Program-made: the position numbers and the translations under genes
From: CAZHRJ01 sp964534765
GTDB lineage: Bacteria; Lindowbacteria; 2-12-FULL-62-27
DNA length: 21,046 bases
NCBI GenBank assembly: GCA_964534765.1
Contig: CAZHRJ010000041.1
Location: forward strand, 1-21,046
Direction of reading: 5' to 3'
Part shown: positions 14,631-21,046 of the stretch, piece by piece
Layout of the letters: each line of letters begins with the position of its first letter
How positions within the stretch are numbered: position 1 is the stretch's first letter
Notes under the pieces: generated by a model
The model's database searches: none
Seen by the model: the letters and a program-made list of their open reading frames with translations, nothing else
Told to the model about the DNA's origin: nothing

Positions 14631-15665
14631 CTACGCCGTTTTGATCTTGTCCCTCCCGCCGTACATCTCATGCCACGGATGGGCGGCCTTCTGAAGAACG
14701 CCGTTTAGCGCCTCGATGTTTTTCACTCCCCGGTCCGACAGCCAGTCCTCAAAGGCCTTGAGACCCTTCTTCGCGTATACCGGAACCCCGTCCTTCCAGG
14801 TGGCGCGCCCGCAGAGGACGCCGTTAAACGGCACCCAGGCCTCGGCGGCCAGTTCGAGCGTTTCGCGAAATTCATCGTCGCTGACGCCCGCGCTGAGATA
14901 AATGAACGGCCGCTTCGCCGCCTTGTAGGATTTCTGAAATATCTCCTTCGCCTGCCCCCGGTCATAGGCCGACTCGCCGGTCTTGTTGGACTTGGCGCCC
15001 TTGACGAATTTCATGTTGATCGGAACCTCGACCTTGAGCACGTCGACGTTGTATTCGGGCTTCGAAAATTCCTCCATACTCTTGACCACGATCTGAGGTT
15101 TTCGTTTGGCGTAGTCCAGCCCTTTTTCGTCCCCGCCTTTGGGGTCATACCCGACGAATTCGAGAAAAAAGGGGATTTCATTATATTCGCATTCCGCGCC
15201 GATCCGGCGGATAAACGCGTGCTTGATATCGTTCACTGGTTTTTCGTCCTCGGGCGTGTAGTAGATCAGAATCTTGACCGCGTCCGCGCCCATGTCCGAG
15301 ATGTCCCTGGCCGACACGCCGTCCAGAAGATCCGGCAGACGGCCCGGTCGCGTGTTGTCGTATCCGCTTTTTTCATAGGAAAGCAAAAGTCCCGCGTTCT
15401 TGGCGCGCGCTTTGGCCGCCGGCAGTCCCCATTCGGGATCCAGCAATATGGCGCTGGCGTGCGGCGTGAGAACCCTTGATACCGCGGTCTTGAATTCCTG
15501 CATCATCCCGTCCGTCACCTGCTTGACGTCCGTCCCCTTCTCTTTCGCGATCGATTTCTGAAGCGATCCCCGCTGATCCATCGCGGCGGCCGAAATAACC
15601 CCAGCCTTGTTGGCCAGCCGGTCCATGCGGGCGAGTTTTCCTTTGGAGATGGTTACTGTTGCCAT
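14631..15665 (-). CDS. lacD: Class I tagatose-1,6-bisphosphate / fructose-1,6-bisphosphate aldolase (LacD type)
   Basis: This is a TIM-barrel Schiff-base aldolase that cleaves a ketose-1,6-bisphosphate into dihydroxyacetone phosphate and glyceraldehyde-3-phosphate in the cytoplasm. The 344-residue product shows the LacD signatures AAAMDQRGSLQKSI (about 26-39), LLDPEWGLPA, K131 in AVKILIYY and the Schiff-base lysine K211 in DVLKVEVPINM, with SAGVSDDEF near the phosphate-binding end. I chose ATG 15665 because GGGGTG lies just upstream and the family starts here; the longer frame to 15740 runs through the promoter. No lac or galactitol genes are nearby, so it may serve as the glycolytic or gluconeogenic fructose-bisphosphate aldolase, as the enzyme is known to be unselective between the two sugars. 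The symbol reflects family, not proven substrate. Confidence 0.88.
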   Translation of the reverse strand: MATVTISKGKLARMDRLANKAGVISAAAMDQRGSLQKSIAKEKGTDVKQVTDGMMQEFKTAVSRVLTPHASAILLDPEWGLPAAKARAKNAGLLLSYEKSGYDNTRPGRLPDLLDGVSARDISDMGADAVKILIYYTPEDEKPVNDIKHAFIRRIGAECEYNEIPFFLEFVGYDPKGGDEKGLDYAKRKPQIVVKSMEEFSKPEYNVDVLKVEVPINMKFVKGAKSNKTGESAYDRGQAKEIFQKSYKAAKRPFIYLSAGVSDDEFRETLELAAEAWVPFNGVLCGRATWKDGVPVYAKKGLKAFEDWLSDRGVKNIEALNGVLQKAAHPWHEMYGGRDKIKTA

Positions 15666-15712
15666 TGGGCACCCCGGTTCTTCAGGATTTGGTGTATCGA
15701 GCGTTGTCTCAG

Positions 15713-15740
15713 ATCCTATCAAAGCCTTCGGGTCTGTCAA
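15713..15740 (-). promoter_or_regulatory. Sigma-70-type promoter for the aldolase gene
   Basis: On the minus strand a perfect -35 box TTGACA (15735-15740) is followed, after 16 bases, by TAGGAT (15713-15718, four of six matches to TATAAT). A transcript would start near 15706 and carry about 40 untranslated bases before the ATG at 15665. Spacing and position fit the aldolase gene well. It lies in the 117-bp divergent space shared with the AsmA-like gene, for which I see no equally good promoter. Confidence 0.6.
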
Positions 15741-15782
15741 TCTCCTTGTTCCGCCATCCCCGGCGAGCTAATTTGGTCGGCC

Positions 15783-18071
15783 ATGAAACGGGTGTGGATG
15801 AGGTGGCTGATTGGATCGGCGGTCCTTCTGGCGCTGACGGCTGTCGCGGTTCCGGTTCTGAAATGGCTGGTCCATCGGCAAATTCGAAATGAACTCAATC
15901 AGTTCGTCCGTTCGGGAACGCTCGATGTCGATGACATCTCGGTTTCTCCCAAACGCCGGCAGGTCCGCATCCGGGGTGTGAGCGTTCTGGATGCCGATCG
16001 TGTCAGGGTGGCGTATCTGGCGAAGATCGACATCGATATCCGCCGCATTCATCACCGGCATGTGGACGCCTCCATGACCGTGTTTGATCCGGTTTTGAAC
16101 GTGGATCTGGACCGGATCCACCGGTTGGCCGGCCTCTTTCGGCCGGAGGTCTTTCTGGAGGAGGGGCCTCTCGCGCTGGACCGGATTGATGTTCACGGCG
16201 GAAAAATTGTCCTGGCTCCGTCCGATCTCCTCGCCGATTCGGAAATCCTTTTTTTCGAAGCCCGCGGCCGGCTGGGAGAGGATACGGATCTGCAGGTGGA
16301 TCTGCGCGCGACGGGGCCATTGACGTCGGCGCAATTGCGCCTCGCCGTGAGGCCGCAGGCGCCCGGGTCGGGCCCGCCTCTCTGGTTGGAAGGATCGGGC
16401 CTGGTCATTTCAAGCCGGAATCTGCCGGTTCAACCAAAATTGAATCGGCCTTCCGAAACCGCGCCGGCAGTGCCGCATCGGCTGCAGATCCACGTCACGC
16501 CGGCCGATACGGGCATCCTTTCCATGGCGCCTCTCCGGCTGAACGCCGCGTTTGCCTGGGGTCCCGTGAAGGGCCTCTTTCGGGGATTGCGGGCGTCGGC
16601 CGATACGACAGGAATTTTTTGGGCGGACGACATCCGGATGTGGGTCGGGCCGGAAGGACTGGCCTGCTCCGACAATGAACTGGATGTCCGCCAGGATCAA
16701 CTCCGGTTGCGGTCCGACCGGTGGGTTCGAATCCCGACGGGCCTGACAGTGCGCCGCATCGATTTGCGCGCCTCCCGGGATGCCACCGATCTTATCGCTT
16801 ATTTGGAAACCGCTCCCCTGTCGTTTCGCGCATCGTGGAACCGCCCACCGACGTTCTCGGCCGCCGTGGATTCGTTTCCCATCGCCGTTCTCTTCCGGGA
16901 ACTCGGCGAGTCCCTGCCGGTCAGCGGCGACATCCGGGTGGATGCGCGCGCGCAGTGGCTGGATACGGAACTGACGTGGGATGCCACCGTGGTCTCATCC
17001 GATGCGCGGATCGGCCCCGCGTTCGGAAAAATTTCCGTCCGGTCGAACCTCCACCTGAAGGGGATCGGCATGGGGGTTGACGAGGTTTCCGGTACGGTCG
17101 AGCCGTCGGTGGGAATTCCGATTCGTGTCACAGGGAAAAACGGTCCCCGGGGATTTTCCGGCCGAGCGAGCCTCCGGGACCGGTCCATCAAGGACATCCA
17201 GATCCTCGGTGAATCCTTCGGCCGGGAAGTTCCCATCCGCGGCGCTTCGGGGCAGGTGGGACTCGACATCGATTATACCCTTGACCGCCGCGCCCGCTTA
17301 TTCGCCCGGGGCCGGCTGCGTCTGACGGACGGACAGTTTGAGTTTGAGCAGTATCCGTTTCAGGTCGAAGGTCTCAGCGTGGACATGCCGTTTGAGTATT
17401 CACCCGACACGTCCACTCTGGTGGTGTCGGACGCCTCCACCGGCGAGGCCTCGGCGCGCCGGCTGGCCATCGGGCCTTATGAATTCCTTGATTGTCACAT
17501 GGTGACCGCATCCAAGGGAAATAAACTCTACATCGACGTTCCATCCACGCCATCGTTCGGCGGGGTTCTCCGGGCCAGACTGCTCCTGCAATTGAATCAT
17601 CCGCCCCAACAACAACTTGAATTCTCCGTCGACAGCGTGTCTCTCAGACAGATTCTGGATCCCTATGTCGATGCCCGCGGGGCGTTGTCCGGACTGGTCA
17701 GCGGCGAGGCCAGACTCCTCTTTCACGGCGATCTGGTGTCCGCCCGCGGTACGGCATGGGCCAGGGCAACCGACCGGCCTGGTGATCCCATGGTGTCCTC
17801 CCGGACCTTTCTCGAAAAAATCGGCGGCGCCGCCATCCGGAAACTCGATCTGCCCCGCCGGGTCCCCTATCGAAACGGGTTCTTGAAAGTCCGCGTCTCC
17901 GACGGGCGCATCTGGTTTGACGAGGTCACCCTCGAAGCCCACACCTTGCTTCGGAAGGTCCGGATAGGCAAAGTGGTGGGGTCGTATCGCATGACGGACC
18001 TCGTGGACGTGCTGTCGAACGTTTCGGCGGACGAGGTTAAAGTTGAAGTGGGAGGAAAAAAACGCAAATGA
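15783..18071 (+). CDS. AsmA/YdbH-like (DUF748-type) intermembrane lipid-transport protein
   Basis: The 762-residue product has one N-terminal membrane helix (about 9-28, LIGSAVLLALTAVAVPVL) and then a very long beta-strand-rich periplasmic region. This is the layout of AsmA-like proteins, which form grooved bridges carrying phospholipids from inner to outer membrane. A low-complexity turn-strand pattern runs throughout (for example RQVRIRGVSVLDAD and VSVRSNL-type strands), with a C-terminal part (VDARGALSGLVSGEARL, DGRIWFDEVTLEA) that looks YdbH-like. The strongest support is context: the stop overlaps the start of a YnbE/YdbL-like lipoprotein gene (ATGA, 18068-18071), as in the E. coli ydbH-ynbE-ydbL cluster. 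Another AsmA family member such as TamB or YhdP is possible. ATG 15783 is used; ATG 15798 is an alternative. Confidence 0.68.
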   Translation: MKRVWMRWLIGSAVLLALTAVAVPVLKWLVHRQIRNELNQFVRSGTLDVDDISVSPKRRQVRIRGVSVLDADRVRVAYLAKIDIDIRRIHHRHVDASMTVFDPVLNVDLDRIHRLAGLFRPEVFLEEGPLALDRIDVHGGKIVLAPSDLLADSEILFFEARGRLGEDTDLQVDLRATGPLTSAQLRLAVRPQAPGSGPPLWLEGSGLVISSRNLPVQPKLNRPSETAPAVPHRLQIHVTPADTGILSMAPLRLNAAFAWGPVKGLFRGLRASADTTGIFWADDIRMWVGPEGLACSDNELDVRQDQLRLRSDRWVRIPTGLTVRRIDLRASRDATDLIAYLETAPLSFRASWNRPPTFSAAVDSFPIAVLFRELGESLPVSGDIRVDARAQWLDTELTWDATVVSSDARIGPAFGKISVRSNLHLKGIGMGVDEVSGTVEPSVGIPIRVTGKNGPRGFSGRASLRDRSIKDIQILGESFGREVPIRGASGQVGLDIDYTLDRRARLFARGRLRLTDGQFEFEQYPFQVEGLSVDMPFEYSPDTSTLVVSDASTGEASARRLAIGPYEFLDCHMVTASKGNKLYIDVPSTPSFGGVLRARLLLQLNHPPQQQLEFSVDSVSLRQILDPYVDARGALSGLVSGEARLLFHGDLVSARGTAWARATDRPGDPMVSSRTFLEKIGGAAIRKLDLPRRVPYRNGFLKVRVSDGRIWFDEVTLEAHTLLRKVRIGKVVGSYRMTDLVDVLSNVSADEVKVEVGGKKRK

Positions 18072-18790
18072 CGATCAAACACCTGGCCTTTGGCATCCTG
18101 ATGCCGTTTCTGGTTTCCTGCGCCACGATTACGGTCAATGTCTATTTCCCCGATAAAGATGTCGAGGCGGCCTACGAGGACATTGAAAAATCGCTCGATT
18201 TTGACATGGCGCCGGCCCGCAAGGACACGGCGACCGTCAGTCCTCGGAAAAGCCGGTCCGGGCTATTTTTCGGCGCCACTTCGGCATGGGCGGAAGGCAA
18301 AATCAATATCAAACAGCATCTGAATAAAATGTCCGATGTTCAGGAATCCCTCGAACGACGCGAATCTCGACTCGATCGGCTCGGCGCCCTTCTCGATGCC
18401 CGATGGGTCGGGCTTCGGAAAGACGGACTGATCGCCGCCGTTCCGGCCGGCCTCGCGCCGGAGGACGCGCCGGAGGACGCGCGGAAAAGTATCGGGGAAA
18501 TCTTTGGCGAGACCTCTCCGGATACACTGTTTCGGGAGTTTCTCGCGGCCGAAAATGCCGATCGGGAAATCCTCATCCGCGGCATGGCCGTCGCGACGCT
18601 TCGCGCGACCGAACAGGACGATCAGGACGCCGAGACCCTCAGGGACGCGATCGATAAATCCCGAGCGCTGTTTGTGAAGTCCCGGATCGCCAAATTAAAC
18701 CCTGGATGGTTTTTCCAGGACGAGAAGGGAAAATGGCGGCAGGTGGAGCCGGAAAAGCCGGAGAAGGACGGGCCGCCGGCCGGGAAGTAG
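18068..18790 (+). CDS. Outer-membrane lipoprotein, apparent YnbE-YdbL (DUF1318) fusion
   Basis: The 240-residue product starts with a lipoprotein signal peptide: a short basic start, a hydrophobic core and the lipobox LVSC with Cys18. A strand (ATITVNVYFP) follows at once, as in YnbE-type lipoproteins. Near residues 64-76 there is GLFFGATSAWAEG, which looks like a leftover signal-peptide end (AWA-E). The rest resembles YdbL (DUF1318), closing with SRIAKLNPGWFFQDEKGKWR, close in pattern to the YdbL tail. I therefore read it as two E. coli-style genes fused into one lipoprotein. In E. coli the small lipoprotein pairs with YdbH to complete an intermembrane bridge. A 12-bp tandem repeat (18455-18478) encodes APED twice. 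ATGA overlap couples it to the AsmA-like gene. Confidence 0.75.
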   Translation: MTIKHLAFGILMPFLVSCATITVNVYFPDKDVEAAYEDIEKSLDFDMAPARKDTATVSPRKSRSGLFFGATSAWAEGKINIKQHLNKMSDVQESLERRESRLDRLGALLDARWVGLRKDGLIAAVPAGLAPEDAPEDARKSIGEIFGETSPDTLFREFLAAENADREILIRGMAVATLRATEQDDQDAETLRDAIDKSRALFVKSRIAKLNPGWFFQDEKGKWRQVEPEKPEKDGPPAGK

Positions 18791-18824
18791 GGGTTCCCTC
18801 CGCTGATTTCCGGGGCCGGCGGAC

Positions 18825-19403
18825 ATGACCTCCCTCATTGAAAAAATCAAATCCCCGCACCATTTGCGCCAGCAACTGGGCACCGCGTTCTTCCTCGCCC
18901 TGTCGGTCTTGGCTCCGCCGGGACCGCTTTCGGCGGCCGAGCGCGCCTGGGTTTTTCCGCTCGGACTTTTTTTGTTTCTGCTGGGGTTCCTGGGCCGGGT
19001 CTGGGCATCTGGATTTCTCGTGAAGAACGACCGGCTGACCACGGCGGGCCCCTACGGCCGCGTCCGCAATCCGATTTATGTCGCGAATCTGCTCCTCGGC
19101 GCGGGACTGATACTGCAGAGCGGCCTCTACTGGACATTCGCGATCCTCGGGTTGCTGTATGGAATCTGTTACCGGCCGGGAATGAGAGTTGAGGAGGAGA
19201 ATCTCCGCCGTCGATTCGGCCCCGCGTTCGACGCTTATGCGGCCGCGGTGCCGCTCATCCTTCCGAAATCTCAAACAGCGCAAGGGTACGGCGGTGGACA
19301 ATACAGCTGGAGGGCCTATTTCGACAACCGGGAACAATTCGTCTCGGTAGGCCTCCTGGCGGCATTCGGATTTCTCCTCTGCCGGCGGTGGATGTCCGGA
19401 TGA
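18825..19403 (+). CDS. Isoprenylcysteine carboxyl methyltransferase (ICMT)/phospholipid methyltransferase-family membrane protein
   Basis: The 192-residue product is an integral membrane methyltransferase of the ICMT/PEMT superfamily, which uses S-adenosylmethionine on lipid-like substrates. It shows hydrophobic segments at about 19-31, 43-60, 86-118 and a further C-terminal one (about 172-185). The family signature is AGPYGRVRNPIYVANL (74-89), then RVEEENLRRRFGPAFDAYAA (121-140) and VPLILP. These motifs bind the cofactor and are intact. The substrate is unknown: bacterial members methylate phospholipids, isoprenoids or other acceptors. It lies 34 bases after the lipoprotein gene and overlaps nadB by ATGA (19400-19403). 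The extra helix after the VPLILP motif, separated by QGYGGGQYSW, is not standard for the family. Confidence 0.82.
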   Translation: MTSLIEKIKSPHHLRQQLGTAFFLALSVLAPPGPLSAAERAWVFPLGLFLFLLGFLGRVWASGFLVKNDRLTTAGPYGRVRNPIYVANLLLGAGLILQSGLYWTFAILGLLYGICYRPGMRVEEENLRRRFGPAFDAYAAAVPLILPKSQTAQGYGGGQYSWRAYFDNREQFVSVGLLAAFGFLLCRRWMSG

Positions 19404-20986
19404 ATCGGAGTCTCCTGCCCATTGACACCGACTATCTGCCTCAGCGCCGGGTGGATGTCCTGATCGTCGGTTGCGGCATCGCGGGCCTGGCCGCGGCTCT
19501 GTCCGCCCCTCCAAAATTGAGGGTCCTCGTCGTTTCCAAAGGCCGCGCGCTCGACGCCAACACTTTTTTTGCCCAAGGTGGAGTCGCGGCGGCGATGTCG
19601 CACCAGGACAGCGTTGAGCGGCACGAGGCCGATACCATCCGGGCCGGGGCGGGGCTTTGCGATCCGGAGAGCGTCCGAATGCTGACCTCCGAGGGTCCCG
19701 ATGCGATTCGCTGGCTCCTATCACTGGGCGTGCCGTTCGACCGGCACGGCGGGGAACTGGCGTTTACCCGGGAGGGCGCCCACAGCGCCGAACGCGTGTT
19801 GCATGCCGCCGGCGACGCCACCGGCCGGGTGATCCAGACCCATCTGCTGGAAAAATTGTCCGCCCATCCCAACATCGAGGTTCTGCCTCATCAGTTCCTG
19901 GTCGATTTTATTCCCGATCGCGGCCGCGTTGTGGGGGCCGTTTTCCTTTCCGCCGGCGGCGCCCTCTCCTGCGTTCTCGCCCGCGCGGTCATCCTGGCGA
20001 GCGGGGGATTCGCGCGGCTGTACCGGGAGAGCACGAATCCGCCGGGCGCCACCGGCGATGGGCTGGCCGCGTCGTTTCGGGCTGGAGCGGTTTTGTCCGA
20101 TCTGGAGTTCATTCAATTTCATCCGACGACGCTGTATCTGGCCGGCGCGCCCCGGTTTTTGATTTCCGAAGCGGCCCGCGGCGAAGGGGCGCTGCTTCGA
20201 AACGCGTCCGGCGAGCGGTTTATGAAGCGGTACCATCCGGAGGCGGAGCTGGCGCCGCGCGATGTGGTTGCCCGGTCCATTCTTCGTGAAATGCAGCGCT
20301 CCAACTCAACCTCCGTCTTTCTCGATCTCCGGCCCCTGCGGAATAAAATCAAAACCCGGTTCCCCACCATCCGCAATTGTCTGCGCGCGTTCGGGCTGGA
20401 CCCGCAACGCGAACCTATCCCGATCCGGCCCGCGGCTCACTACACAATGGGCGGCGTGCGAACCGACCTCTCCGGCCGGACCGGTGTACCGGGTCTCTTT
20501 GTGGTTGGCGAGGCCGCCGCCAGCGGTGTTCACGGCGCCAACCGGCTGGCGTCCAATTCCCTTCTCGAAGGACTGGTCTTCGGCCGCCGCGCCATACGGG
20601 CCGCGCCGGCATTCGGCGCCCCGCCGTCTCGCCGCCGGATCCGTGTCCCATGGGGCGGCCGCGACGCGGAACGCGGGCCCGAGGTCGATGTGGAGGATAT
20701 TCGCATGAGTCTCCGGTCGCTGATGTCCCGGAATGTCGGATTGGAACGAAATGAACCGCTATTGAAAGAAGCGTGGGACCGGGTGCTCTTTTGGGAAAAA
20801 TACACCCTCACCCGCCGGTTCCGCGACTGCACCGGCCTCGAACTTCAAAATATGCTCACCCTCGCCAAACTCCTCGTTCGATGCGCTCTCTGGCGAAAGG
20901 AATCTCGCGGCGCCCATTACCGCTCCGATCACCCCAAACCGGATGACCGGAAATTCAAACGTCACTCCTTCGTCAGAATCAAATAA
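19400..20986 (+). CDS. nadB: L-aspartate oxidase NadB
   Basis: This FAD enzyme oxidises L-aspartate to iminoaspartate, the first step of de novo NAD synthesis; quinolinate synthase NadA takes the product. The 528-residue protein matches the usual length. It has the FAD-binding GCGIAG (24-29), FFAQGGVAAA, ILASGG, EAARGEGA, H241 in HPTTLY, H347 in AAHYTMGG, the FAD-contacting VVGEAAASGVHGANRL and SNSLLEGLVFG, and a helical C-terminal domain. H241 and H347 line up with the active-site histidines known in E. coli NadB. Succinate dehydrogenase/fumarate reductase flavoproteins are related, but the loop set and lack of partner subunits point to NadB. The ATG overlaps the methyltransferase stop (ATGA). 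nadA and nadC are not in the window. Confidence 0.95.
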   Translation: MNRSLLPIDTDYLPQRRVDVLIVGCGIAGLAAALSAPPKLRVLVVSKGRALDANTFFAQGGVAAAMSHQDSVERHEADTIRAGAGLCDPESVRMLTSEGPDAIRWLLSLGVPFDRHGGELAFTREGAHSAERVLHAAGDATGRVIQTHLLEKLSAHPNIEVLPHQFLVDFIPDRGRVVGAVFLSAGGALSCVLARAVILASGGFARLYRESTNPPGATGDGLAASFRAGAVLSDLEFIQFHPTTLYLAGAPRFLISEAARGEGALLRNASGERFMKRYHPEAELAPRDVVARSILREMQRSNSTSVFLDLRPLRNKIKTRFPTIRNCLRAFGLDPQREPIPIRPAAHYTMGGVRTDLSGRTGVPGLFVVGEAAASGVHGANRLASNSLLEGLVFGRRAIRAAPAFGAPPSRRRIRVPWGGRDAERGPEVDVEDIRMSLRSLMSRNVGLERNEPLLKEAWDRVLFWEKYTLTRRFRDCTGLELQNMLTLAKLLVRCALWRKESRGAHYRSDHPKPDDRKFKRHSFVRIK

Positions 20987-21025
20987 CGGTTTTTTGTAAG
21001 ACTTTAGCGAACTGAAGTGATTTTT

Positions 21026-21046
21026 ATGAAGGCAGTGGTGGGAGCA
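21026..21046 (+). CDS. Possible start of a downstream gene (truncated at window end)
   Basis: An ATG at 21026 opens a frame of seven codons (MKAVVGA) that runs off the window. GAAG about 8 bases upstream could act as a weak ribosome binding site. It lies 39 bases after nadB. Nothing about function can be said. Confidence 0.3.

Noticed and set aside
14611..14631. GC-rich inverted sequence after the aldolase stop as a terminator
   Set aside because: Stem options exist (GCCGG/CCGGC), but there is no T tract on the minus strand, and the small downstream gene is close enough to be co-transcribed.
15746..15774. Weak promoter-like pair (TTGTTC, 17 bases, TAATTT) ahead of the AsmA-like gene
   Set aside because: Only about half the consensus bases match, and it would place the transcript start almost at the start codon.
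18455..18478. Tandem 12-bp repeat (GCGCCGGAGGAC twice)
   Set aside because: Only two copies, in frame, encoding APED twice within a coding region; ordinary slippage, not a separate element.
18639..19724. 361-codon minus-strand open frame over the methyltransferase and nadB
   Set aside because: It runs antisense to well-supported genes and is mostly Arg/Pro/Ser-rich, typical of a GC-rich shadow frame.

Overview
The window comes from a Gram-negative (two-membrane) bacterium with GC-rich DNA, roughly 60% by eye. It holds almost all of one type II secretion system (T2SS) operon, then accessory genes, then an operon that looks like an envelope lipid-transport module. A run of 10 Ns at 2668-2677 shows it is a draft or metagenome assembly. 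The genus cannot be set from the sequence; the GspN type, the LacD-type aldolase and the DUF1318 lipoprotein suit several deep-branching or deltaproteobacteria-like phyla equally well.

Region 1 (2-11178, + strand): gspC (3' end only), gspD, E, F, G, H, I, J, K, L, M, N. The genes are very tightly packed, with stop/start overlaps at most junctions, so this is one translationally coupled operon. It encodes the inner-membrane clamp (C), outer-membrane secretin (D), ATPase (E), platform (F), major pseudopilin (G), minor pseudopilins (H, I, J, K), assembly-platform proteins (L, M) and N. No prepilin peptidase (GspO) or separate pilotin (GspS) is present. The last overlap (ATGA at 11175-11178) couples gspN to a complete histone-deacetylase-family gene.

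Region 2 (12088-15665): a minus-strand family 2 glycosyltransferase overlaps the 3' end of the deacetylase gene and diverges from a membrane-bound GGDEF diguanylate cyclase. A roughly 149-bp MITE-like element with 15-bp perfect terminal inverted repeats follows. Its right end supplies the stop codon of a small minus-strand two-helix membrane protein. Upstream of that small gene on the minus strand is a class I tagatose/fructose-bisphosphate aldolase with a good sigma-70-type promoter.

Region 3 (15783-20986, + strand): an AsmA/YdbH-like protein, a lipoprotein that looks like YnbE fused to YdbL (DUF1318), an isoprenylcysteine-methyltransferase-family membrane protein, and L-aspartate oxidase NadB. 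The first two resemble the E. coli ydbH-ynbE-ydbL intermembrane lipid-transport bridge. The last seven codons of the window may start another gene.

No stretch above 300 bases lacks a gene. The longest intergenic spaces are 14222-14379 (the MITE-like repeat) and 15666-15782 (divergent promoter region). No rRNA, tRNA, CRISPR array or complete insertion sequence was seen.
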